Origin: Tamlana carrageenivorans
Lineage (GTDB): Bacteria; Bacteroidota; Bacteroidia; Flavobacteriales; Flavobacteriaceae
Direction: 5' to 3'
NCBI RefSeq assembly: GCF_002893765.1
Contig: NZ_CP025938.1
Span: 930,001 to 994,000 of the forward strand
Length of the DNA: 64,000 nt
Both the position numbers and the translations under genes were made by a program. Below, piece by piece: positions 34,358 through 42,100 of this stretch; within the stretch, counting starts at the first letter, position 1, and the number at the start of each line of letters is the position of its first letter. The notes beneath the pieces are model-generated. The model had not been told where the DNA came from. It worked only from the letters and a program-made list of their open reading frames with translations, and made no database searches.

Positions 34358-35846
34358 TTGAAATAATATTTAAAATTTCATGTTGTTCTGTTGGGGATAA
34401 TTTATCCCAAGCTTCAGAATAAATCAATTCATGATTGCCGTTTGCATCTTTATATTTAGAAAGCCCTTCCCATGCAAGCGCATTGTAATATGCATCTGAA
34501 TGTTGCCCGTTGTCAAATTGTTTTAATCCAGTTGCTATAGTTTTCCTGTAATGAGCAGCCATTTGTTCATGATCCCAATTTTTATCATATGTCCTCATAA
34601 AATCATATATTCCTGGAAAATCAATATTTGAGACTCCCGGACCGTTTCTGTAATAAAACTCCCAAAGTCTAGCATGGATTCCTTCATGCAATAAAGTCCT
34701 AGCTATAGTTAAAGAGGTGTTTATGTTTTCTGCACGATTTTGATTTATACTGATAACAAAAGTATCATGTATTCCACTTTGAGCAGGAGTAGCTGTAGAG
34801 GCATTTGTATTATTTCCTAATTCTGTAGACATTTTAAAAATTAAGTTAAATTGAGAAGGTTTGTCCCCATCAATAAAATTTATAAGAATCCAATTAATGT
34901 TATTGTTATTGTCTACCATTTTATCATAAACACATTTAGCTTTACCAGTAAGTTGTGAGGCGTCGATTTTGTCGTCAACATCATAAGGTGCCGGTGGATC
35001 AACAACAATAGCACCAGCAAGTTCTTTAAGTTCCCTAGCAGTTAATTGTGGTTCAATATTACTGTAGCTACCTCCAGCAGTTCCATTTGAACCACCTCCC
35101 GAACTTCCTTCTGAATTAGAATATCCACCTGTGGTTGAAAATGAACCACGCGAGCTACCAGTAAAGCCTCCCCAACTTCCCATAGGACCTCCGCCAGTAC
35201 CTGTTATATATACAGTATCAAAAGTATGATCTCCATCAGGTAGATTATCTGTATTCCAACAATTTTCAGGGTCTGTTTCTGCTCTTGCTTTACTGTAGAG
35301 ACTTGAATTAGTCGAACTATTTGCGATATTAAAAATAAATCTCTTTATAACATTACCATTTTCAACTTTATAGCCATCAATATAATCTCCATTTAGCTCA
35401 TTAATAAAGAATCTTGCATTAATTAGATTTCCATTGGTATCAATAGAGTCTTTGTAAATAGTGTAGATTACATTTTTGATGGTGTCATTGATTTTTATAA
35501 AAAAAAGTTCAGAATTAAAATTTCCCTTTCTATTAACATCAGTATTTACATTAGTAAGTAAAGCGCTTGTGGTAGGTAAAGGTTGTTGGTTTAGAGTATT
35601 CCAATCTGGATTCAGGATTAAAGCCGAGGTGCTTTTAGCTCTTGTGTTCGTTGGTTTAGAAGAATGAATATTAAAATAATCTATAGCTTCTTGAAGTGAA
35701 ACTGATTCTGAGTTTCTTTCATAGTGGTTATTTCCAAGATTTAATTCTTGTTCAGAAATAGATTCTTTAGAACAATTAGTTAAGAATAACGAAATTCCTA
35801 AAGCCAGAATTCCTAATTTAAGTAAGTTTTTTAGTTTTTTTTTCAT
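34323..35846 (-). CDS. Lipoprotein with HEGIH zinc-metallopeptidase-like C-terminal tip (candidate polymorphic toxin)
   Basis: 507 residues. Lipoprotein signal with Cys25 (LFLTNC); N-terminal domain about 26-210; a Gly/Ser-rich linker about 215-268; a KAKCVYDKMVDN segment near 305; and a C-terminal tip (about 321-507) with HEGIHARL at 387-394 plus DHEQMAAHY at about 425-433, together resembling an HExxH metallopeptidase. The tip family occurs, from memory, in other flavobacterial surface proteins without assigned function. Residues 99-320 are encoded by a 665-bp repeat shared with the decayed downstream cassette. Its promoter at 35905-35935 is strong. Toxin function is a hypothesis; a surface protease is the alternative. 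Confidence 0.65.
   Translation of the reverse strand: MKKKLKNLLKLGILALGISLFLTNCSKESISEQELNLGNNHYERNSESVSLQEAIDYFNIHSSKPTNTRAKSTSALILNPDWNTLNQQPLPTTSALLTNVNTDVNRKGNFNSELFFIKINDTIKNVIYTIYKDSIDTNGNLINARFFINELNGDYIDGYKVENGNVIKRFIFNIANSSTNSSLYSKARAETDPENCWNTDNLPDGDHTFDTVYITGTGGGPMGSWGGFTGSSRGSFSTTGGYSNSEGSSGGGSNGTAGGSYSNIEPQLTARELKELAGAIVVDPPAPYDVDDKIDASQLTGKAKCVYDKMVDNNNNINWILINFIDGDKPSQFNLIFKMSTELGNNTNASTATPAQSGIHDTFVISINQNRAENINTSLTIARTLLHEGIHARLWEFYYRNGPGVSNIDFPGIYDFMRTYDKNWDHEQMAAHYRKTIATGLKQFDNGQHSDAYYNALAWEGLSKYKDANGNHELIYSEAWDKLSPTEQHEILNIISNEKQNGSKECD
34887..35551 (-). repeat. 665-bp direct repeat, copy B (inside the intact lipoprotein gene)
   Basis: Gapless match to 33102-33766 with about seven substitutions; encodes residues ~99-320 of the intact protein. 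Confidence 0.9.
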
Positions 35847-35887
35847 GTCTTACGTTGTTCAAGTTTAAATTAGAAAGTTTTATGTTT

Positions 35888-35947
35888 AATCACTTACACA
35901 CTACCAAACATACAACAAAATACTTTTGAAAGCAAAAACCTACAAAT
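35888..35947 (-). promoter_or_regulatory. Promoter block, copy 2, of the HEGIH lipoprotein gene
   Basis: TATGTTTG -7 (plus CAAACATA 35905-35912) with TTG -33 (plus 35933-35935) and a 20-base spacer on the minus strand. Nearly the same block occurs at 28858-28917. Confidence 0.75.
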
Positions 35948-36118
35948 ATAATACATCCATTTTCAAACGACTACAAACGTTTACAAACGATTTTAAATAT
36001 GTAATTACCGACTAAAACTTTGAAGCTATCGCATCTTTGCCTTGTCCTTGTTTGATAAAATTCACATTCAAACAGACATGAACACTTGTATTAACTGTTT
36101 AACGAAAAAATTAAAATT

Positions 36119-36451
36119 ATGAACACGCTTAGAAACAAAGTACAGTTGATTGGAAACTTAGGAAACGATCCAGAAATCACCAATTTAGACTCGGGAAAAA
36201 AGATGGCAAAATTCAGATTGGCCACAAACGACTATTACACCAACGCGAAGGGTGAAAAAATAACGGATACTCAATGGCATTATGTGGTTGCTTGGGGGAA
36301 AACAGCCGATATTATTGAAAAATATGTTGGAAAAGGCAAAGAAGTCGCCATTGAAGGCAAACTTACGTCTAGAAGTTATGATGATAAACAAGGTCAAAAA
36401 AAATTCATGACCGAAATTGTTTGCAATGAGCTTTTAATGCTGGGAAAATAA
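36119..36451 (+). CDS. ssb: Single-stranded DNA-binding protein (short form)
   Basis: 110 residues forming one OB-fold: MNTLRNKVQLIGNLGNDPEI, KFRLATNDYY, DTQWHYVVAWGKTADIIEKYVGKGKEVAIEGKL, RSYDDKQGQKKF. It lacks the Gly/Pro linker and acidic tip (DDxIPF type) that recruits replication partners in the main SSB, so it is probably a paralogous short SSB, a form seen in flavobacteria. Single gene, followed by repeat-like DNA. Confidence 0.9.
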   Translation: MNTLRNKVQLIGNLGNDPEITNLDSGKKMAKFRLATNDYYTNAKGEKITDTQWHYVVAWGKTADIIEKYVGKGKEVAIEGKLTSRSYDDKQGQKKFMTEIVCNELLMLGK

Positions 36452-36463
36452 CCTATAAACAAT

Positions 36464-36742
36464 AGAGGCTGCCTGAAAATTTAAGCCCTAGTCCATGGGA
36501 CTTATTGACCTATCTTTTTAATGTTCGAATACAATTGGTCTTCGACAGTCTCAGACTGAAAACCAAGAATTAGTATGATATGTTTTTCAGGAAATGTCTT
36601 TGTCAAGTTCGAAATAAAAATAGTCTTCGAAAGGCTCGGACTGATAAATAAAGAGATAAAAGGCTTTTAATAAAGCTCCTATTAAAACACTAAGCCTGCT
36701 TAAACCAAATATGAATTACATAATAAGTTTAGGCAGGCTTAG
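36464..36742. repeat. Intergenic repeat tract between ssb and nadB
   Basis: CCTGAAAA (36472-36479) and TTTTCAGG (36584-36591) form inverted ends. Two ~40-base near-repeats of the type GTTCGAAn..TCTTCGAnAGnCTCnGACTGA lie at 36523-36562 and 36608-36648. A 16-bp imperfect hairpin, CTAAGCCTGCTTAAAC (36690-36705) with GTTTAGGCAGGCTTAG (36727-36742), follows and may terminate nadB from the other strand. No ORF. Confidence 0.5.
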
Positions 36743-36800
36743 TAATAGTTATTTATCGTGCATTTATAGTCACACTTAATTTTATAAAGACTATAAAATT

Positions 36801-38363
36801 TTACTTTTTGATGTTATCTAGGTTGTAGTAACCGCCTTTATTTTCTGTACGTTCTAATGACTGCCAGATAATTAAATAGGCGACACTAATCATGTTACGA
36901 AGCTCACAAAGTGTGGTAGAAATTCTTGATTCTTTATACAAATCTTCTACTTCACTAGAAATTACATCTAAGTGTTTTAGAGCACTTTTCAAACGCTTGT
37001 TACTTCTAACGATGCCCACATAGTCACGCATAATAGCCTGAACTTGTTTTAAGTTATGCTGTACCAGTACATGTTCCTTAGGAATTACAGTACCGTCGTC
37101 GTTCCAATCGGGAATATTAACATCCTTTACGGTATTATCACTTTCCGCTAAGTGCTTATAAATATTATGCGCATAAACCAAAGCCTCTAATAATGAATTT
37201 GATGCCAAACGGTTAGCGCCATGCAAACCGGTTCTGGTACATTCGCCGCAGGCATACAAATTATCGATCGTGGTTTTACCAATCATATCCACATCTACCC
37301 CACCACATAAATAATGACACGCCGGTACTACGGGAATCCAGTCGGTTTTAATATCGATATGGTGCTCCAAACACTTTTCATAAATGTTAGGAAAATGCGC
37401 CATAAAACCATCCATATCCAAATGTGTACAATCTAAGTACACATGCGAATCTCCCGATTTTTTCAATTCGTTATCGATACTTTGCGATACTATATCACGA
37501 GACGCCAATTCGGCGCGCTCATCATAATCGGGCATAAAGCGATACCCTTTACCATTTCTTAAAATGGCTCCGAAGCCTCTAACAGCCTCAGAGATTAAAA
37601 AAGACGATTCGCCTTTAGCATCATAAAGCGCTGTAGGGTGAAATTGAATAAACTCCATGTCCCTAATGCGTGCCTTAGCACGGTGTGCCATTGCAACACC
37701 ATCGCCCGTAGCAATAACAGGATTTGTGGTATGCCCGTACACACGACCAATACCTCCAGAAGCTAAAAGGATACTATTGGATTTTATGGTGAAAATCTCA
37801 CCTGTATTTTGGTTCATCACATAGGCCCCGTAGCAGCATAAATCGTCGGGATCTTTACCTTCAATATGATGATTGGTTACCAAATCGATGGCAAAATGAT
37901 GCGGTAATATAGAAATATTAGGTAATTGGTGTGCTCGCGTTAGTAGGGCACGCTCAATTTCGAAACCTGTAATGTCTTTATGATGTGCGATACGGTATTC
38001 GGAGTGCCCACCTTCTTTTCCTAGGTCGAACTTTCCAGCGTCGTTAGCATCAAAATTTGCACCCCATAATAAAAGTTCTTCAAAACGATCTGGACCTTCA
38101 TTAACGACCATTTTAACAACTTCCTTGTTGCAAAGTCCGTCGCCTGCAATTAAAGTATCCTTAATATGTTTTTTAAATGAATCTTCTTCTTTATTTAAAA
38201 CAATGGCAACACCGCCTTGAGCGTATTTGGTATTAGACTCATCTTCACTAGCTTTAGTAACGATGACCACCTTACGATCGGAAAATTTTTCTGCAATTTT
38301 TACCGCGAATGTTAATCCGGCAACACCCGACCCAATAACTAAATAATCTGAAATCATCATCAT
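36801..38363 (-). CDS. nadB: L-aspartate oxidase NadB
   Basis: 520-residue FAD enzyme oxidising L-aspartate to iminoaspartate, the first step of de novo NAD synthesis. FAD motif LVIGSGVAGLTFAVKIAE at the N-terminus, TKYAQGGVAIV, EFIQFHPTALYD, active-site VPACHYLCGGVDVD, GANRLASNSLLEALVY. C-terminal helical domain to the end. Its start overlaps the nadA stop by one base (TAATG), giving coupled translation; nadC is not in the window. Confidence 0.97.
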   Translation of the reverse strand: MMMISDYLVIGSGVAGLTFAVKIAEKFSDRKVVIVTKASEDESNTKYAQGGVAIVLNKEEDSFKKHIKDTLIAGDGLCNKEVVKMVVNEGPDRFEELLLWGANFDANDAGKFDLGKEGGHSEYRIAHHKDITGFEIERALLTRAHQLPNISILPHHFAIDLVTNHHIEGKDPDDLCCYGAYVMNQNTGEIFTIKSNSILLASGGIGRVYGHTTNPVIATGDGVAMAHRAKARIRDMEFIQFHPTALYDAKGESSFLISEAVRGFGAILRNGKGYRFMPDYDERAELASRDIVSQSIDNELKKSGDSHVYLDCTHLDMDGFMAHFPNIYEKCLEHHIDIKTDWIPVVPACHYLCGGVDVDMIGKTTIDNLYACGECTRTGLHGANRLASNSLLEALVYAHNIYKHLAESDNTVKDVNIPDWNDDGTVIPKEHVLVQHNLKQVQAIMRDYVGIVRSNKRLKSALKHLDVISSEVEDLYKESRISTTLCELRNMISVAYLIIWQSLERTENKGGYYNLDNIKK

Positions 38364-39289
38364 TACTTGGAAAGGTCTAACATTCGTTGAATAGGCAACA
38401 AAGCACGTTCTCGAATAGCTTCATCGACATCAACTTGAGGGGATTCATTAAGTAAGCAATCGTGTAATTTCTGAAGGGTATTCATTTTCATAAAATGACA
38501 TTCGCTACATGCGCAGGTATTATCTTCTTTAGCGGGAGCAGGCACCATTTCTGTATTTGGCATTTCTTGTTGCATTTTATGCAAAATTCCTGCTTCGGTA
38601 GCTACGATAAATTTTTGATCTTGATGCTGCCTTACATAGTCTATCATGCCCGAGGTAGACCCAATATAGGTGGCTGTATTTAAAATATGCGTTTCCGATT
38701 CTGGGTGTGCGATGATTTTATAATCTGGATATTTTTTATGTAAGTCTAAAAGTTTTTCCATTGAAAAAGCTTCGTGAACAATACAACTTCCGTCCCAAAG
38801 CAACATCTCTCTACCCGTTTCATTAATAATATACTGCCCTAAGTTTCTATCTGGAGCAAAAATGATGGGTTGATCTTTAGGAATTGAATTTACAATTTTT
38901 AAAGCATTAGATGATGTACAAACAATATCGGTAAGAGCTTTTATCTCGGCAGAACAATTCACGTAAGTAATCACGATATGATCGGGATGCGCTTTTGTAA
39001 ATTTTTCGAAGGCCTCTGGCGGACAAGAATCTGCCAGTGAGCAGCCTGCATCTAAATCAGGTAATACAACTTTTTTAGTTGGGTTTAATATTTTGGCGGT
39101 TTCAGCCATAAAATGTACTCCTGCGAATACGATAATATCGGCGTCGGTTTCAGCAGCTTTTTGAGACAAGCCTAAACTATCACCAACATAATCTGCAATA
39201 TCCTGGATCTCTGGCACTTGATAATAATGCGCCAAGATTACAGCATTTTTCTCCTTTTTAAGGCGTTGTATTTCTTTTACTAAATCCAT
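38363..39289 (-). CDS. nadA: Quinolinate synthase NadA
   Basis: 308 residues, condenses iminoaspartate with dihydroxyacetone phosphate. The 4Fe-4S ligand cysteines are in TYVNCSAEIKALTDIVCTSSNA, a middle CxV (GSCIVHEAF) and the CACSECHFMKMNTLQKL region. HYYQVPEIQDIADYVGDSLGLS is the signature N-terminus. First gene of the nadA-nadB operon. A near-consensus -7 box (TATCTTTA) lies upstream on the minus strand at about 39340-39350. Confidence 0.96.
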   Translation of the reverse strand: MDLVKEIQRLKKEKNAVILAHYYQVPEIQDIADYVGDSLGLSQKAAETDADIIVFAGVHFMAETAKILNPTKKVVLPDLDAGCSLADSCPPEAFEKFTKAHPDHIVITYVNCSAEIKALTDIVCTSSNALKIVNSIPKDQPIIFAPDRNLGQYIINETGREMLLWDGSCIVHEAFSMEKLLDLHKKYPDYKIIAHPESETHILNTATYIGSTSGMIDYVRQHQDQKFIVATEAGILHKMQQEMPNTEMVPAPAKEDNTCACSECHFMKMNTLQKLHDCLLNESPQVDVDEAIRERALLPIQRMLDLSK

Positions 39290-39679
39290 TTTAAATTTTC
39301 TGGAACAATTTGAAATTCATAATTGGCAGCCATTAACCACCCATAAAGATACAAATATCCTAATTATTAATTTTATTAAATGAGATTCTATCAAAAAAAA
39401 GCATGAAATTAACAACCTACAGCCTAATTATTGCTTCTTTTAATGTTTCTTAAATGATTCCCTTTAAAAATTAACAAAATAGAAATCCCTATAATTTTAT
39501 AATATTTTCAAACGCAAAAAGAAGCTATCTAAACAGTCGTTAACTTGGCATTGTAGGGTTAAACTTGTCGAAACCCATAATGACTATGAGCATTTTAAGA
39601 TATTTCGACAGACTCTATACAACAAAGCTTTTGACTTTTTAGATAGCCTCTTCAAATCTATTAAAAGAATACGTAATTC
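39290..39679. repeat. Non-coding gap with a nested palindromic repeat (39524-39647)
   Basis: GCTATCTAAA (39524-39533) and TTTAGATAGC (39638-39647) form outer inverted repeats; TGTCGAAA near 39576 and TTTCGACA near 39603 form an inner pair. This nested palindrome of about 124 bases resembles a degenerate miniature inverted-repeat element of the AGGCTATCTAAA/TTTAGATAGCCT type seen in Flavobacteriaceae (from memory). The rest of the gap is AT-rich without ORFs. Confidence 0.5.
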
Positions 39680-39958
39680 TTATTTTTGAGCCGCTTCTAT
39701 TCCAGCCATGAAAGCCATACTAAAACCAGATTTGTAAGTATTAGGACAATCATCACATTGTTTTGCCACTGGAACTGTAGGACATTTTTCACCTGTTACG
39801 AACTTCCATCCTTCACAATATCCATCTTGCCAACCAGTAATGTAATTTAATGCTATTTTAGATTCCGTTGCTGTTTCTTGTTGACTTTGATTGTAGGTAT
39901 AAGTAACTAAAAAAGTAACCCCCACAGCAATCAACACAGCTAATACTAATTTTTTCAT
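39680..39958 (-). CDS. Small exported cysteine-containing protein
   Basis: 92 residues with an N-terminal signal anchor (LVLAVLIAVGVTFLVTYTY) and a mature part holding four cysteines (DGYCEGWKF, TGEKCPT, KQCDDCPNT), consistent with one or two disulfides. It is 39 bases downstream of the gene at 39998 (same strand) and may be co-transcribed. No family recognised. Confidence 0.6.
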   Translation of the reverse strand: MKKLVLAVLIAVGVTFLVTYTYNQSQQETATESKIALNYITGWQDGYCEGWKFVTGEKCPTVPVAKQCDDCPNTYKSGFSMAFMAGIEAAQK

Positions 39959-39997
39959 TTTATTGGTTTTTAAATTTACAAGTCAAACTACCGATAT

Positions 39998-41806
39998 TTA
40001 AAGCTTAACAGCTAAGTTTTGAATATCTAATTGCATTTGATTTAAAACAGCTTCGGTTTTTTCAAGCTCGTTAAGCACCGAACTTTTTATATCCTGAAAA
40101 CTATCTTTAACACCATTAAACAACTCTTGATAGTAGGTCACACCAGCTTTCATATTAGTTGTAAAGGTCTTCAAATACTTCTCTTCTTTTTTATTCATAT
40201 TAACCTTAGCCTCTTCGAATTTATTTTTTAGAAAATCCATATAAATGCCAAGCTCCTTTATAAATAAATTTGGTCGATCAGGTCGCGATACCATATTGGC
40301 TCTTCCGTAAATATGATCGGTCATATTTGCCAAACTCATAACTTTAGAGTAGTAGGCCATATTAGGCCCTGGACAAACTGAAACTCCTTCGCCTTCCACT
40401 TTGGTATCTAAACCATAAGCCAATAATGCTGAAGTTCCTAATCCCACACAAGTACAGGATTTCACAACAATTTTATTTAACTCTTTTTTATACGACTCGG
40501 GATCTAATCCCTTTTCGTCTAAAGCTTTTATTTTTAAATGTTGATACTCCCTTGAAGCCGTACAAATTCCAGTTTCTTTAAACTCCTTATTAAGGGCTAC
40601 AAACTTTTTTGGACAGGCACTTCCTGGTCTGTTTTTATCAATATTTACCTGTTTTTCAAGATCCTTGGTATTGTCTTTTAAATTATTAAACGGAATACCT
40701 AATGGCGAAATATCGCTTAAATATAAGTCTTTTTCCTTGGCTTTTACAAGCTTTTGTAAAGTTCTATCATCTACAGTTGTAGCCTCTGGAACCAATAAAA
40801 ACGGACTTCCCCAACCTACTGAATCTAAATCATATTCTTCGATTAAAAAGGTATGTTCTTCTTCGGTTCCAACACCGCCTTGGGCCGTAACCTCGAAAGT
40901 TAAATCGGCTTCAGGAATGGTTTTACCTAGGTTTTCAAGCTCTTGAAACAAAACTTGCTGAATGGTTTCTTGCAACGCTTTGCGATTTGTTTTAAATTCG
41001 GATAAAACAGGTCCTAATAGATAACCATCTGTAGCAAAAGCATGGCCACCACAATTTAATCCCGATTCAATTCTATATTCTGAAACCCAAAGTCCTTTTT
41101 TAGCTAAAAATTTCCCTTGAATTAAGGCCGATCTATAATCACTAACCTTTAAAATGATTCGTTTTGCAAACTGACCATTTTTATCAGGAAAAAAATCATT
41201 AAACTGCGCCATATAGCTGTACAATCTCGGATTCATCCCTGCCGAAAGCACCACAGCAGAACTTAATTTACTATTAGCAAAACCGCGTAAGGCCGCATGG
41301 GCATCATTATATTCGGTTGGCAACTGCTCCTTATCCTTATAATTATCTTTATCAACTTTAGTCATGATGTTCACATCAATGGAACCCATAACCAAATTCT
41401 TTGAAGCCCAACGTTTAATTTCTGTAAAGTTAAATTCCTTTTCAGTGAGCTTTTTATATTCCGCTTTAAGCTCGGAATTATTAGGCAACATATTGATGTA
41501 AGCCAAAATATCATCACTGGTTTTAGACGTTAAACTTTTTAAAGCTTCAAACTTCTTTTCCGCAAGGTCACTAATTAAATTTAAATAAGACGTTATCCTT
41601 TTTGCTCTAAAATCATCAATTTTATCTGTAATTTCTTGATAAGGTACTTCAAATTTTTCACTGTACATTTTCCTTAATTTCTCAAGTAGAATGTCATCTA
41701 CTAATGAAATCACGGAGTCCATACCATATTGCGCCACTTTCAAAGGTGTATCGATTGTAAAACCGATACCCATTACTGGAATGTGAAACGAATGTGTTTT
41801 TTTCAT
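39998..41806 (-). CDS. Conserved cysteine-rich protein of unknown function (possible NPD/TIM-barrel-like)
   Basis: 602 residues, no signal peptide. The N-terminus FHIPVMGIGFTIDTPLKVAQYG, the GLNCGGHAFATDGYLLGPV and VTAQGGVGTEEEHTFLIEEYDLDSVGWGSPFLLVPEA segments recall nitronate-monooxygenase/2-nitropropane-dioxygenase barrels. About six cysteines cluster in LNCGG, GSACPKK, GICTAS, SCTCVGLG and SVCPGPN, compatible with a metal or Fe-S site, though this is only pattern reading. The C-terminal 100 residues are helical, possibly coiled-coil. Single gene behind a good -7 box (41825-41832), divergent from ppc. From memory uncharacterised homologs exist in Bacteroidota; I cannot name a reaction. Confidence 0.65.
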   Translation of the reverse strand: MKKTHSFHIPVMGIGFTIDTPLKVAQYGMDSVISLVDDILLEKLRKMYSEKFEVPYQEITDKIDDFRAKRITSYLNLISDLAEKKFEALKSLTSKTSDDILAYINMLPNNSELKAEYKKLTEKEFNFTEIKRWASKNLVMGSIDVNIMTKVDKDNYKDKEQLPTEYNDAHAALRGFANSKLSSAVVLSAGMNPRLYSYMAQFNDFFPDKNGQFAKRIILKVSDYRSALIQGKFLAKKGLWVSEYRIESGLNCGGHAFATDGYLLGPVLSEFKTNRKALQETIQQVLFQELENLGKTIPEADLTFEVTAQGGVGTEEEHTFLIEEYDLDSVGWGSPFLLVPEATTVDDRTLQKLVKAKEKDLYLSDISPLGIPFNNLKDNTKDLEKQVNIDKNRPGSACPKKFVALNKEFKETGICTASREYQHLKIKALDEKGLDPESYKKELNKIVVKSCTCVGLGTSALLAYGLDTKVEGEGVSVCPGPNMAYYSKVMSLANMTDHIYGRANMVSRPDRPNLFIKELGIYMDFLKNKFEEAKVNMNKKEEKYLKTFTTNMKAGVTYYQELFNGVKDSFQDIKSSVLNELEKTEAVLNQMQLDIQNLAVKL

Positions 41807-41824
41807 AATTTATATTTTGGACTA

Positions 41825-41832
41825 CAAAGATA
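41825..41832 (-). promoter_or_regulatory. -7 element of the 39998-41806 gene
   Basis: Plus strand CAAAGATA, i.e. TATCTTTG on minus, exact consensus; leader about 12-18 bases. Confidence 0.55.
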
Positions 41833-42100
41833 GGACGACATCCAAGCTAAAAACATGACATATGTCATACACAAACAAACCCAATTTCATGTAAAAACAA
41901 CCAAAAAGCACACTTTTTACCATGTTTAGTTGTTTTTTCTTACAAATTTTAATTGTAAAAAGTTAATATTAAACTGCCTTTTATTTCATTTTTCACAAAG
42001 AGAAATCGCTTATCAACAAATATTGATAAAACTTTAAAAAGACTGTGTGTTTCCCTTAAGCTTTAGTACTTTTATGCGTAAAATTCAATAGAACCATAAC

